Source of the DNA: Maritimibacter sp.
Lineage (GTDB): Bacteria; Pseudomonadota; Alphaproteobacteria; Rhodobacterales; Rhodobacteraceae
DNA length: 64,000 bases
Direction of reading: 5' to 3'
NCBI GenBank assembly: GCA_002701395.1
Contig: NZVC01000059.1
Span: 1 to 64,000 of the forward strand
Shown: piece after piece, positions 10,503 to 19,659 of the stretch
How positions within the stretch are numbered: position 1 is the first letter of the stretch
Layout: each line of letters begins with the position of its first letter
Made by a program: the position numbers and the translations under genes
The notes under the pieces: model-generated
What the model saw: the letters and a program-made list of their open reading frames with translations, nothing else
Databases searched by the model: none
Told to the model about the DNA's origin: nothing

Positions 10503-11828
10503 ATGTTCCGCAAACTTATTCCCACCGTTCTGTTGCTGACCGCAGCCGTCACCCCCGCCCTTGCCTTCGACCTGCCCGATCCGATCGACGACGCCGACTT
10601 TATCCAGACCGACCCCGAACTTGCCGCCATCGGCCGCCTGCTGTTCTACGACAAGGTGCTGTCCGGCAACCGCAACATCAGCTGCGGCACCTGCCACCAT
10701 CACGACCTGAGCGGTGCCGACGGCCTGTCGCTGGGCATCGGCGAAGGCGGCGAAGGCATCGGACGCGACAGGTCTCCGGGCTACGAGACCATGCGCATCC
10801 ACGCCCGAATCCCGCGCAGCGCCCCGCCGATCTGGAACCTTGGGCACAAGGGCATCTCTTCGGTGTTCCACGATGGGCGGCTGCAACTGGGCGACCGTTG
10901 GGGCAACGGGTTCGATTCACCGGCGGAAGACTGGCTGCCCGAGGGCCTGACCTCGATCCTCGCGGTGCAGGCGCTGTTCCCGATCACCAGCCAGGACGAG
11001 ATGGCAGGCAACCCGGGCGAGAACGACATCGCCGATGCCGTGGTGCCCCGGCTGGACGGCGGCTGGCCGGTGATCGCTGCCCGGATCCGGGAAATCCCCG
11101 CCTATGTCCGCATGTTCACCGCCGCTTACGATCATGTCGACAGCGCCGAGGACATCACGATCGTTGAGATCGCAAATGCCATCGCCGCCTTCGAGGCGCA
11201 GGAATGGCGCAGCCACGACAGCGATTTCGATGCCTACCTCGCCGGAGAACCCGACGCGCTGGAAGCGCCCGAACTGCGCGGGATGAACCTGTTCTTCGGC
11301 GAAGCGCAGTGTTCTTCTTGCCACTCGGGCCCGCTGTTCACCGACCAGCAGTTCCATGCGCTTGCCCTGCCGCATTTCGGCCCCGGCAAGACCCGTCCGT
11401 GGGACCCTGTGCCGCGCGATATCGGGCGGATGCTGAAGACCGACGACCTTGCCGACGCCTACCGCTTCCGCACCCCGTCCCTGCGCAACGTAGCGCTGAC
11501 CGCGCCGTATGGGCACAACGGGTCGATGCCGACACTGGAAGCGATGATCCGGCACCACGTCGACCCCGCCGCCAGCCTTGCCGCGTGGACGCCCGAACTG
11601 GCAGGCCTGCCGGATGTGCCGTGGCTGTCGAACGCGGATTTCGTGATGCGCGAGGACAGGCTGGAGGACGCTCGGATGCTCGCGCGGGTCGATGTCGACG
11701 TGCCGACGCTGACCGATACGGAAATCGCCGAACTCGTCGCCTTCCTTGAATGCCTCACGGGGCGGACGGCCGCAGACCGCCCGCTGGGCCGGCCCGACGC
11801 GGTGCCCAGCGGCCTGCCGGTGGACTGA
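10503..11828 (+). CDS. Periplasmic di-heme cytochrome c peroxidase (CCP/MauG family)
   Basis: 441 residues with a signal peptide of about 21 residues ending PALA-F, and two c-type heme motifs: CGTCH at 61-65 and CSSCH at 270-274. This is the CCP/MauG architecture, in which one heme transfers electrons and the other reduces hydrogen peroxide in the periplasm. LRNVALTAPYGHNGSMPTL near residue 330 is typical of the second domain. The ATG at 10503 has AAAGGG 6 bases upstream and places the signal peptide at the N-terminus. Neither the electron donor nor maturation genes are nearby, so a MauG-like oxidation role cannot be excluded. Confidence 0.88.
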   Translation: MFRKLIPTVLLLTAAVTPALAFDLPDPIDDADFIQTDPELAAIGRLLFYDKVLSGNRNISCGTCHHHDLSGADGLSLGIGEGGEGIGRDRSPGYETMRIHARIPRSAPPIWNLGHKGISSVFHDGRLQLGDRWGNGFDSPAEDWLPEGLTSILAVQALFPITSQDEMAGNPGENDIADAVVPRLDGGWPVIAARIREIPAYVRMFTAAYDHVDSAEDITIVEIANAIAAFEAQEWRSHDSDFDAYLAGEPDALEAPELRGMNLFFGEAQCSSCHSGPLFTDQQFHALALPHFGPGKTRPWDPVPRDIGRMLKTDDLADAYRFRTPSLRNVALTAPYGHNGSMPTLEAMIRHHVDPAASLAAWTPELAGLPDVPWLSNADFVMREDRLEDARMLARVDVDVPTLTDTEIAELVAFLECLTGRTAADRPLGRPDAVPSGLPVD

Positions 11829-11887
11829 ACCGCCGCATCGCCAATCCCGGCAGCCTGCGCTAGCTTGACGGTCCGAAGGAGACCGCG

Positions 11888-14056
11888 ATGCAGCCTGCCC
11901 CCCTGCCCCTGACCCAAGAGCTTGTCCTGATCGGCGGCGGCCATGCCCACGCGCTGGTGCTGCGGATGTGGGGCATGAACCCGCTGCCGGGGGTCCGCGT
12001 CACTGTGATCGACCCGAACCCCTCGGCCCCCTACACCGGCATGCTGCCGGGGCACATCGCGGGCCACTACGCGCTGGACGCGCTGGAAATCGACCTTGTG
12101 AAGCTCGCCCGCTTTGCCGGCGCCCGCCTGATCCTTGGCGGGGCCAGCGCACTCGACCGCGACGCCCGTCTGGTTCACGTCCCCGGGCGCCCGCCGGTCC
12201 CCTATGACGCGCTTGGGATCGACATCGGCATCTCTTCGGCGCCGCTGACGCTGGACGGCTTCGCCGAGCATGGCGTCCCCGCCAAGCCTCTGGGCCCCTA
12301 CGCCGACCGCTGGCGCGCGTTCCTTGCCGACGGCGGTGGCCCGGTCACGGTGATCGGCGGCGGCGTCGGCGGTGTGGAACTTGCGATGGCGATGGCCCAC
12401 GCCCTGACGCAGGCGGGCCACACGCAACGCGTTACGCTGCTGGAACGCGACCACATCCTGCCCGGCATCGGCGACCGGGCGCGGGCCACGCTTCGCGCGC
12501 GCCTGTCCAAGCTTGGCGTCGACTGCCGCGAAGGCGCAAGCGTGGGCAACGTCACCGCCGACACGGTGACCCTGTCGGACGGCAACGCCCTGCCCTCGGC
12601 CCTGACCGTCGGTGCGGCAGGCGCACGCCCGCAGGCGTGGCTGGCCGACACCGGGCTTGACCTGACCGACGGCTACGTCACCGTCGGGCCGGACCTGCAA
12701 TCGGTGAACACCCCGGGCGTTTTCGCCACGGGCGACTGCGCCCACCTGTCCCATGCGCCGCGCCCCAAGGCCGGGGTCTTCGCGGTGCGCGAGGCGCCGA
12801 TCCTGTACCGCAACCTTCGCGCGGTGCTGGCCGGACATCCCCCGCCCAAGACCTACCGCCCCCAGCGCGACTATATGAAACTAATCTCGCTGGGCGACCG
12901 CGCGGCGCTGCTCGACAAGCACGGGCTGTCCCTGTCCGGCCGCTGGCTTTGGCGCTGGAAAGACCGCATCGACCGCCGGTTCATGCGCAAGTTCCACGAC
13001 TTGCCCGCGATGCCGCCGCCTCCGCTTCCGGCAGAGCACGCGGCGGGCATGGCAGAGGCGCTCGGCGACAAGCCCGCTTGCGGCGGCTGCGGCGCCAAGG
13101 TCAGCGGCACCACCCTGGCAAGGGTTTTGGCGCAGCTTCCCACCACCGGACGCCCGGATGTCGAGACGCAGCCGGGCGACGACGCGGCGGTTTTGGCGAT
13201 CGGCGGCACCCGGCAGGTGATCACCACCGACCACCTGCGCGCCTTCACCGAGGACCCGTACCTGCAAACCCGGATCGCCGCCGTCCACGCTTTGGGCGAC
13301 GCGTGGGCGATGGGTGCGAAACCACAGGCGGCGCTGGCGCAGATCATCCTGCCCCGCATGGCCCCGGCGCTACAGGATCACTGGCTGGCCGAGGTCATGG
13401 CCGCCGCCGGGTCGGTCTTTGCCGAAGCCGGGGCCGAGATCGTGGGCGGCCACACCTCGCTGGGGACCGAGCTGACCGTGGGCTTCACCGTCACCGGCCT
13501 GTGCGACCGCGCACCGATCACGCTGGCCGGGGCGCGGGCGGGCGACGCGCTGGTGCTGACCAAACCCATCGGCTCGGGCACCGTTCTGGCCGGCGAGATG
13601 CAGATGAAGGCGCAGGGCCGCTGGGTGATGGCGACGCTGGACCAGATGGCCAGACCGCAGGCCGACGCGGCGGCGGTGCTGGCCGGCGCCCACGCGATGA
13701 CCGACGTGACCGGGTTCGGGCTGGCCGGACACCTGCTGGCGATCTGCGACGCCTCGAACCACGCGGCCGAGCTCGACCTCGATGCGATCCCGCTGCTGCC
13801 CGGCGCGGTGGAACTGGCCGAGGCCGGCATCCGTTCGACCCTTTACCCCGGCAACCGGGCGCTGGCAGACCGCATTTCGGTGCCGTGGGGGGCCAAGGGG
13901 GAATTGCTGTTCGACCCGCAGACAGCGGGCGGGCTGCTGGCCGCCATCCCCGCCGACACGGCTGACGATGTGCTGCACCGCCTTCGCGACGCTGGCCATC
14001 CCGCAGCGCGGATCGGGCGCATGGTCCCCGGCGCGCCCTTCGTCACCGTGACCTGA
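11888..14056 (+). CDS. selD: Fused NADH dehydrogenase-like flavoprotein / selenide, water dikinase
   Basis: A 722-residue fusion. Residues 1 to about 380 are an FAD/NAD(P)-dependent disulfide-type oxidoreductase related to NDH-2, with an N-terminal GGGHAHA (16-22), a second dinucleotide fold VIGGGVGGVELAMA and the FAD motif TPGVFATGDCAHL. From about residue 395 it is SelD, with CGAK (Cys401, Lys404) matching the catalytic Cys and Lys of the dikinase. SelD makes selenophosphate from selenide and ATP. AAGGAG precedes the ATG by 7 bases. Convergent mnmH only 4 bp away uses the product. No selA, selB or tRNA-Sec is seen, so tRNA selenation is the likely use here. Confidence 0.93.
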   Translation: MQPAPLPLTQELVLIGGGHAHALVLRMWGMNPLPGVRVTVIDPNPSAPYTGMLPGHIAGHYALDALEIDLVKLARFAGARLILGGASALDRDARLVHVPGRPPVPYDALGIDIGISSAPLTLDGFAEHGVPAKPLGPYADRWRAFLADGGGPVTVIGGGVGGVELAMAMAHALTQAGHTQRVTLLERDHILPGIGDRARATLRARLSKLGVDCREGASVGNVTADTVTLSDGNALPSALTVGAAGARPQAWLADTGLDLTDGYVTVGPDLQSVNTPGVFATGDCAHLSHAPRPKAGVFAVREAPILYRNLRAVLAGHPPPKTYRPQRDYMKLISLGDRAALLDKHGLSLSGRWLWRWKDRIDRRFMRKFHDLPAMPPPPLPAEHAAGMAEALGDKPACGGCGAKVSGTTLARVLAQLPTTGRPDVETQPGDDAAVLAIGGTRQVITTDHLRAFTEDPYLQTRIAAVHALGDAWAMGAKPQAALAQIILPRMAPALQDHWLAEVMAAAGSVFAEAGAEIVGGHTSLGTELTVGFTVTGLCDRAPITLAGARAGDALVLTKPIGSGTVLAGEMQMKAQGRWVMATLDQMARPQADAAAVLAGAHAMTDVTGFGLAGHLLAICDASNHAAELDLDAIPLLPGAVELAEAGIRSTLYPGNRALADRISVPWGAKGELLFDPQTAGGLLAAIPADTADDVLHRLRDAGHPAARIGRMVPGAPFVTVT

Positions 14057-14060
14057 CGCG

Positions 14061-15113
14061 TCAGCCCCGCTCGACGACTGCGGCGATCCGGTCGGCCGCG
14101 CGATCAAGGTCGTCGTCCTTCAGATCCTCCGCCTCGATCACCGCCATCTCGTCATGATCGTGTCGACTGCGCCATTTGGCATAGCGCGGGTCATAGTGCT
14201 GCCGCATCAGGTCACCCGCCAGCGGCGCAAATGCCCCGTCGGCCGCCAGTTTCAACCATGCGTCCACCTGCTCGCGGCCCTGATAGGGCACCAACTGGCG
14301 AATGGTGTCTGCCAGCGCCTCGGGCGCGGCGGTCAGGTCGGCATAGGCCCGGGCCAGATACCGCGCCCGCGCGTCCAATGGCGCCGCCACCCGGATCCGC
14401 TGTGCCGCGCGCATCGCCGTCCAGACCGAGGGCGGCACCAGCAGGTCGCCGATCTTCGACGATTCCGCCTCCACCACCACCGGACGCGCCGGGTCCAGCT
14501 GTGTGAAGTCCTTCGCCAGCAGCGACTCGAACGCCTTCTGCGCCGGCTGCGGCCGCTCGACCGCACCGAACAGCGACCCGCGATGCGCCGCCAGCCCCTC
14601 CAAGTCCACCACCTGCACCCCGCGCGCGGCCAGCCGGTGCAACAGCGCGGTCTTCGCCGTCCCCGTGTTGCCATCCAGCAGGATCAGCCGATGCGGCAAC
14701 GGCGTGTCGTGCAGCATCCCCGCCACCAGCCTGCGATAGCTGCGATAGCCGCCCTCGACCGTCTGCGCGCGCCAACCGATCTGGCTGAGGATCGACGCGA
14801 CCGAGCCCGACCGTTGCCCGCCCCGCCAGCAATAAACCAGCGGTCGCCAGCCCCCGTCCTTGTCGGCCAGCGGTCCTTCAAGATGCGACGCCACGTTGCG
14901 CGCCACGATCGCCGCACCGATCTTGCGCGCGCGGAACGGGCTTTCCTGCAGGTACATGGTGCCCACGACGGCCCGCTCCTCGTTCGACATGGCCGGAAGC
15001 GACATGGCGCCGGGGACATGGTCCTCGGCGAACTCGGCGGGCGAGCGGACGTCGATCACGGTGTCGTACCCATGAGCGTAGAAATCGGCGAGCGTGGGAA
15101 AAGGCTGCGGCAT
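14061..15113 (-). CDS. mnmH: tRNA 2-selenouridine synthase (MnmH/SelU)
   Basis: 350 residues: an N-terminal rhodanese domain with active Cys95 in VYCWRGGQ and a C-terminal P-loop domain with GNTGTAKT at 148-155. MnmH replaces the sulfur of 2-thiouridine at the wobble position of Lys, Glu and Gln tRNAs with selenium via a geranylated intermediate, using selenophosphate from SelD. The ATG at 15113 is chosen because AGAAGGA lies 6 bases upstream; the frame extends 12 codons further without a ribosome site. Its stop and that of the selD fusion lie in one 10-bp palindrome (14054-14063). Confidence 0.93.
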   Translation of the reverse strand: MPQPFPTLADFYAHGYDTVIDVRSPAEFAEDHVPGAMSLPAMSNEERAVVGTMYLQESPFRARKIGAAIVARNVASHLEGPLADKDGGWRPLVYCWRGGQRSGSVASILSQIGWRAQTVEGGYRSYRRLVAGMLHDTPLPHRLILLDGNTGTAKTALLHRLAARGVQVVDLEGLAAHRGSLFGAVERPQPAQKAFESLLAKDFTQLDPARPVVVEAESSKIGDLLVPPSVWTAMRAAQRIRVAAPLDARARYLARAYADLTAAPEALADTIRQLVPYQGREQVDAWLKLAADGAFAPLAGDLMRQHYDPRYAKWRSRHDHDEMAVIEAEDLKDDDLDRAADRIAAVVERG

Positions 15114-15159
15114 GACGGTCCTTCTAGTCAAAGCCGCCCGACCCGGCAAACGCAGATAT

Positions 15160-15222
15160 CTTCTTCTCTTGCCAAGTACCTCGGGGGAGCCGCGCGTCCC
15201 GCGCGGCGGGGGCAGCGCCCCC
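15160..15222. repeat. Intergenic repeat, copy A (23-nt core plus two hairpins)
   Basis: The core at 15160-15182 reads CTTCTTCTCTT, GCC, AAGTACCTC. It is followed by GGGGGA and two hairpins: GCCGCGCG-TCC-CGCGCGGC (15189-15207) and GGGGGC-AGC-GCCCCC (15208-15222). It lies between the mnmH start and the antiporter stop. Copies B (19606) and C (34400, reverse strand) have the same core length. Confidence 0.8.
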
Positions 15223-15238
15223 GTCCCCGGCCCGCAGC

Positions 15239-17248
15239 CTATTCGATCCCACGGGCGGGGTCGTCCTCCAGATCATCGCGCCCCACAGGCGGCGCCCAGC
15301 CGCGTTCCAGCCGCGCATCATAGGCCGTTCCGCCGCCGGTCATCGCCGCCTCGGTCTCGGCCCGCAGCGCCCGCGAGCGCTCGATGTAAGGGCCGTTCTG
15401 GTGGATCGGGATCTCGGGGTCGTACAGGTCCGCCAGTTCCCGCATCGTGCGCCGGTCGATGTCGACAAACCCGCGCGCCATCCGCTCGGCGTCGAACGGG
15501 TGGACGCCCAGCGCCTCCAGCGCCGACCGTCCGGCCCGCACACCACTGTCGAAGGTCTCGCGGATGATGTCGCGGCACCCCGCGCCCCACAGTTCGTAGA
15601 CGTGGTTGCGGTCACGCGCGCGGGCGATGATGTAGACATGCGGATGGTGCTTGCGAACATGTCGCACGATCTCGGTCGCCTGCGCCCGGTCGTCGATGGC
15701 GACCACCAGCATCTTCGCGTTCTCGATACCGGCCGCGACCAGCAGGTCAGGCCGCGAGGCGTCGCCGAAGAACACCTTGATCCCGAAAGCGCGCAGCATC
15801 TCCAACTGGGCCGAGCTGTGGTCCAGCACCACCGTCCGATAACCCGCGCCCAGCAGCAGCCGGTTCACGATGCCGCCCCAGCGCCCGTGACCCGCGATGA
15901 TCACCGGCGCTTCTTCGTCGATCTCGTCGGGCGTGGTCTCGCCCGCGACCGAGAACCGCGGCGCGATCAACCGGTCGTACAGGATGAACAGGCCCGGCGT
16001 CAGCAGCATCGACAGCGCCACCACCAACAGCGCCACATCCGCGATGGACGGCGGCACGACCTGCACCGCCGTGGTGAAACTCAGCAGAACGAAGCCGAAC
16101 TCGCCTGCCTGCGCCAGCCCCAGCGCGAACAGCCAGCGGTTCGCGCCGCCCACGCGGAACGGATAGGACAGCGCCAGCAGGACCGCCGCCTTCAGCGCGA
16201 TCAGCCCCACCGTCAGGCCGACGATGGTGAACAATCGGTCCCACAACAGGCCAAAGTCGATGCCCGCCCCAACCGTCATGAAGAACAGGCCCAGCAACAT
16301 GCCCCGGAACGGGTCGATGTCGGATTCCAGTTCGTGCCGGTATTCGCTGTTGGCCAGCACCACCCCGGCCAGAAAGGTCCCCAGCGCCGGCGACAGCCCC
16401 ACAAGGTTCATCAAAAGCGCGATGCCGACCACCATGCACAGCGCCGTCGCGACGAACAGTTCGCGCAATCGCGCCAGCGCGATGTATCGGAACAGGCGCG
16501 GCGTCAGCCAAGAGCCCCCGACCACCACCAGCGCCATCGCCCCTACCGTCAAAAGCGCCCGTTTCCAGCCCGGGATCGTGTCGATCCAGCCGGGCGCGGC
16601 GGGCCCGTGCTCTTCGCCCGCATGGTCATCGACACCTTCCGCGGCATCGGCGTGGGCTCCGTCCTCGATCGGGATCTCGGGGGCCTCCACATGCGTTTCC
16701 ACCGGTTCGACCGGCGCCGCATAGCTGTCCATCAGCGCGGGCGCGGCCAGCAGCGGGATCAGGGCCAGCATCGGGATCACCGCGATGTCCTGAAACAACA
16801 GCACCGAGAAGCTTGCCTGCCCCCCGTCCGACCGCATCAGCCCCTTCTCACCCAGCGTCTGCAACACGATGGCCGTCGAACTCAGCGCGAAGATCAGCCC
16901 AAGGCCCAGCGCAATCGACCATTCCAGCCCCACCGCCATCGCCAGCCCCGTCACCGCCGCTGTCGTGACGCCGACCTGCAGCCCGCCCAGACCCAGAAGC
17001 CGCCCCTTCATCTCCCACAGCATCGACGGCTTCAGTTCCAGCCCGACGAGGAACAGCATCATCACCACCCCGAACTCGGCGAAGTGCTGAAGCGACACAA
17101 CGTCGACCCGGAACGCCGACAGGATCGGGCTTAACGCGATCCCCGCGATCAAATAGCCCAGCACCGACCCAAGGCCGAACTTCGACGCCAGCGGTACCGC
17201 GATCATCCCGGCGACAAGGAACAGGAAGGCAAGCGTCAGGAAATCCAT
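15239..17248 (-). CDS. Monovalent cation:proton antiporter, CPA2 family, Kef type with RCK (TrkA-N) domain
   Basis: 669 residues. The N-terminal part is a CPA2 exchanger of about 12 membrane helices with LLFQDIAVIP (Asp154), and a TrkA-N domain near residue 440 starts VIIAGHGRWGG. This is the arrangement of the glutathione-gated K+/H+ exchangers KefB/KefC. An acidic, His-containing insertion lies at about residues 174-222 between helices. The ATG at 17248 is chosen for its AAAGG site and because it follows the stop of the upstream oxidoreductase by one base (TGATATG). The adjacent KefF/KefG-like gene supports electrophile-responsive potassium efflux. Confidence 0.87.
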   Translation of the reverse strand: MDFLTLAFLFLVAGMIAVPLASKFGLGSVLGYLIAGIALSPILSAFRVDVVSLQHFAEFGVVMMLFLVGLELKPSMLWEMKGRLLGLGGLQVGVTTAAVTGLAMAVGLEWSIALGLGLIFALSSTAIVLQTLGEKGLMRSDGGQASFSVLLFQDIAVIPMLALIPLLAAPALMDSYAAPVEPVETHVEAPEIPIEDGAHADAAEGVDDHAGEEHGPAAPGWIDTIPGWKRALLTVGAMALVVVGGSWLTPRLFRYIALARLRELFVATALCMVVGIALLMNLVGLSPALGTFLAGVVLANSEYRHELESDIDPFRGMLLGLFFMTVGAGIDFGLLWDRLFTIVGLTVGLIALKAAVLLALSYPFRVGGANRWLFALGLAQAGEFGFVLLSFTTAVQVVPPSIADVALLVVALSMLLTPGLFILYDRLIAPRFSVAGETTPDEIDEEAPVIIAGHGRWGGIVNRLLLGAGYRTVVLDHSSAQLEMLRAFGIKVFFGDASRPDLLVAAGIENAKMLVVAIDDRAQATEIVRHVRKHHPHVYIIARARDRNHVYELWGAGCRDIIRETFDSGVRAGRSALEALGVHPFDAERMARGFVDIDRRTMRELADLYDPEIPIHQNGPYIERSRALRAETEAAMTGGGTAYDARLERGWAPPVGRDDLEDDPARGIE

Positions 17249-17249
17249 A

Positions 17250-17852
17250 TCAGACCTTTTCCCCAACGGTCTCGAAGGTCAGCACCGCATCTGATGCGGC
17301 CTCTTCCACTGGCACGCGCCCCGTGGAAAGCCCCGCCAGAAGCTGCCCGTAGCATTCGGCATTTTGTTCGATTTCTGTAGCGTTTTCGGCCTTTAGCGCA
17401 CCAAACAACACCAGCGGTGCAAGAAAAGTCATATTGCACAGCCGCGTCGTCTGCTCCAGCGGGCGCAGATAATCGCGGATCGGATAGCGGTTGTGCCCCG
17501 TGGCGGCATAGGCGCTTTCCGGCCCGGCCGTGGTCACCGCCAGCTGCACCGCCTTGCCCGCCAGTCGCGTGCCCTCGTGGCCGTAGGCGAAGCCATGCTC
17601 CAGCACGAGGTCTTGCCATTCTTTCAGAAGCGACGGGGTGGAATACCAGAACACCGGGAACTGGAACACGATGACGTCGTGCTCCAGCAGGCGCCGCTGC
17701 TCGCGGTCGACGTCGATGTCAAAGCGCGGATATTCGGCGTAAAGATCGACGCAGATCGCGCCGTCCACCGTCTTGGCCCGCGCCCACATCGCGGCATTCG
17801 CACGCGAGAACCGCTGACCGGGGTGGGCATAATAGATCAGCAGCTTCGGCAT
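17250..17852 (-). CDS. KefF/KefG-type NAD(P)H:quinone oxidoreductase
   Basis: A 200-residue flavodoxin-fold protein of the NQO1/KefF family. It begins MPKLLIYYAHPGQ, has FQFPVFWYSTPSLLKEW typical of the FMN/substrate region and TTAGPESAY. In Kef systems this ancillary protein binds the antiporter's cytosolic domain, activates it and reduces quinone electrophiles. It is immediately upstream of the antiporter, separated by one base, so the two are almost certainly one operon. The hpaH stop is 92 bases further upstream on the same strand. Confidence 0.86.
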   Translation of the reverse strand: MPKLLIYYAHPGQRFSRANAAMWARAKTVDGAICVDLYAEYPRFDIDVDREQRRLLEHDVIVFQFPVFWYSTPSLLKEWQDLVLEHGFAYGHEGTRLAGKAVQLAVTTAGPESAYAATGHNRYPIRDYLRPLEQTTRLCNMTFLAPLVLFGALKAENATEIEQNAECYGQLLAGLSTGRVPVEEAASDAVLTFETVGEKV

Positions 17853-17944
17853 GGCCCTTCCCTTCGCGCGGCGTCAGGCAATTCTATGGCCTGCGCGCGG
17901 GCCTGTCCACGGCCCGCGCGATCCGGTCAGACCAGCCGACCCGA

Positions 17945-18742
17945 TCAGCCGAACGAGATGTCCACCGATCCGAAGGTCCCGAAATCCGCGAAGACATGGC
18001 AGCCCGACGGCGCCTCGATCGGCCGGATGAAACTGCCCGACAGCACGACCTGCCCAGCCGAGATCCCCTGCCCGTACTGCGCAAGCCGCCGCACCAGCCA
18101 GACGATTCCCATCGCCGGATCGTTCAGCACCCCGGCGCCCAGCCCGGTTTCCTCGACCTCGCCATCGCGGGCGACGATGGCCCCGGTCCAGCGCAAATCG
18201 AACGCATCGACCGGGTGGCGTTCCCGGCCCAGCACAAGACCCGCATTGGCCGCATTGTCGGAAATGGTATCGCAAATCCGCCTTGGCGCCCCCGAATCCG
18301 GGTCTTTTCGCAGGATACGTGTATCAAGGATCTCAAGGCTCGGCGCCACATACTCGGTCGCCGCCAGCACATCGTCGCGCGAGATGTCGCCCGACAGATC
18401 GGATTTCATCACGAAAGCGATCTCGGCTTCGATCCGGGGCTGGATGAACCGTCCGGCGGGAACGGTCGCGCCGGTGTCGAAATGCATGTCGTCGAACAGG
18501 ATGCCGCTGTCGGGCGTATCGATCTGCAACGCCTGCTGCATCGCCTTCGACGTCAGGCCGATCTTCCAGCCCGTCACGATCGCCCCGGCCGCGCGCTTTC
18601 GTTCGCAAAACGCCGCCTGAACGGCATAGGCGTCATCCATGTCGATGTCGGGATGGGCCACGGTCAACAGCCCGATCTGGCGACCCGTTTGCTCTGCCTC
18701 GAACAGCGCCGCGCCGGCGGCTTCGATCTCATCCGGTGTCAT
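17945..18742 (-). CDS. hpaH: 2-oxo-hept-4-ene-1,7-dioate hydratase
   Basis: 265 residues, the family's usual length. HpaH hydrates 2-oxo-hept-4-ene-1,7-dioate in homoprotocatechuate meta-cleavage. The sequence shows GWKIGLTSKAMQQ and the metal-site segment PRIEAEIAFV typical of the hydratase/decarboxylase (MhpD-like) branch of the fumarylacetoacetase superfamily. Its ATG overlaps the hpaG stop by 4 bases. It is the last gene of the hpa operon on this strand; the aldolase HpaI that should act next is not in the window. Confidence 0.9.
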   Translation of the reverse strand: MTPDEIEAAGAALFEAEQTGRQIGLLTVAHPDIDMDDAYAVQAAFCERKRAAGAIVTGWKIGLTSKAMQQALQIDTPDSGILFDDMHFDTGATVPAGRFIQPRIEAEIAFVMKSDLSGDISRDDVLAATEYVAPSLEILDTRILRKDPDSGAPRRICDTISDNAANAGLVLGRERHPVDAFDLRWTGAIVARDGEVEETGLGAGVLNDPAMGIVWLVRRLAQYGQGISAGQVVLSGSFIRPIEAPSGCHVFADFGTFGSVDISFG

Positions 18743-19593
18743 TCGTCCACCACCCCGTTCACCAGCGTGCCGATCCCTTCGACCGACACCTCGATTTCGT
18801 CGCCGGGCACCAGAAAACGCGGCGGGTCGAACCGCGCCCCCGCCCCCGTCGGCGTACCGGTGACGATGATGTCGCCCGGCACCAGCGTCGTGAAGGTCGA
18901 GATATAGGCGATCTGCCGCGGGATCGGGAACAGCATCCGGCCGGTGCGATCCTGCTGGCGGACCTCGCCGTTCACCTTCGTCACGATCTCGACGTCCGCA
19001 AGCTGCGCCCGGTCGGTGAACGGCACCAGCCACGGCCCCATCGCACCCGACCCGTCCCAGTTCTTGCCCTGCGTGACGTTGAACTTCGCATGCCGCACCC
19101 AGTCGCGGATCGTCCCCTCGTTGCACAGCGTCACCGCCGCGATGTGGTCATAAGCCTCAGCCTCGGGAATGCGCCGTCCGCCCTTGCCGATCACGATGGC
19201 GATCTCGCCCTCGTAATCCAGTTGCGGCGACTCCGGAGGCCGGACCAGCGGCTGCCCGTGGCCGGTGAACGACCGCGGAAAGCGCGGGAACAACGACATG
19301 TTGGGCGGCGCCTCTTGCCCGTCCTTGTACTCGGCATTCCTGTCCGGGAAGTTCACCCCGACACAGATGATCTTCTCTGGCGCCGGCACCGGCGGCAGGA
19401 ACTTCACCTCTGACAATGCGTGGGTGTCGCCGCGCGCTTCGGCTTCGGCGGCCAGCGCGTCGAACCCGCCCACCTCTACGACCTCGCGCAATGTCGGCCA
19501 GTCCGGGAACAGATCGTTCACCGCCGAAAATCCGGTTTCCGTCACCGCGCCGTACAGGATCGCCCCGCCCGCGCGTACCGTCGAGAACTTCAT
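18739..19593 (-). CDS. hpaG: HpaG-type fumarylacetoacetate hydrolase family protein (decarboxylase/isomerase)
   Basis: 284 residues with one fumarylacetoacetase domain. ICVGVNFPDRNAEY, LDYEGEIAIVIGKGGR (metal-binding acidic residues) and GTPTGAG are the family signatures. By context it is the 5-oxopent-3-ene-1,2,5-tricarboxylate decarboxylase / HHDD isomerase. E. coli HpaG is a two-domain duplicate, whereas this is single-domain, so one of the two activities may be carried elsewhere. AGGAGGGG precedes the ATG. A simple FAH-family hydrolase on a related substrate is the alternative. Confidence 0.82.
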   Translation of the reverse strand: MKFSTVRAGGAILYGAVTETGFSAVNDLFPDWPTLREVVEVGGFDALAAEAEARGDTHALSEVKFLPPVPAPEKIICVGVNFPDRNAEYKDGQEAPPNMSLFPRFPRSFTGHGQPLVRPPESPQLDYEGEIAIVIGKGGRRIPEAEAYDHIAAVTLCNEGTIRDWVRHAKFNVTQGKNWDGSGAMGPWLVPFTDRAQLADVEIVTKVNGEVRQQDRTGRMLFPIPRQIAYISTFTTLVPGDIIVTGTPTGAGARFDPPRFLVPGDEIEVSVEGIGTLVNGVVDE

Positions 19594-19605
19594 TACCGCC
19601 CCCTC

Positions 19606-19634
19606 CTTCTTCTCTTCGAAAATACCTCCGCCGG
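19606..19634. repeat. Intergenic repeat, copy B
   Basis: The 23-nt core at 19606-19628 reads CTTCTTCTCTT, CGA, AAATACCTC. It runs into a small dyad, CCTCCG-C-CGGAGG (19625-19637). It lies in the 66-bp gap between the VOC dioxygenase and hpaG, so it is transcribed inside the hpa operon, in antisense orientation. Confidence 0.75.
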
Positions 19635-19659
19635 AGGCAAGAAAGTCAATGTCCCGCCC

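Noticed and set aside
15401-17134. A 577-codon open frame on the plus strand opposite the antiporter gene
   Set aside because: It is Arg/Gln/His-rich with no recognisable domain, which is typical of an antisense shadow in high-GC DNA. The minus strand encodes a complete CPA2 antiporter.
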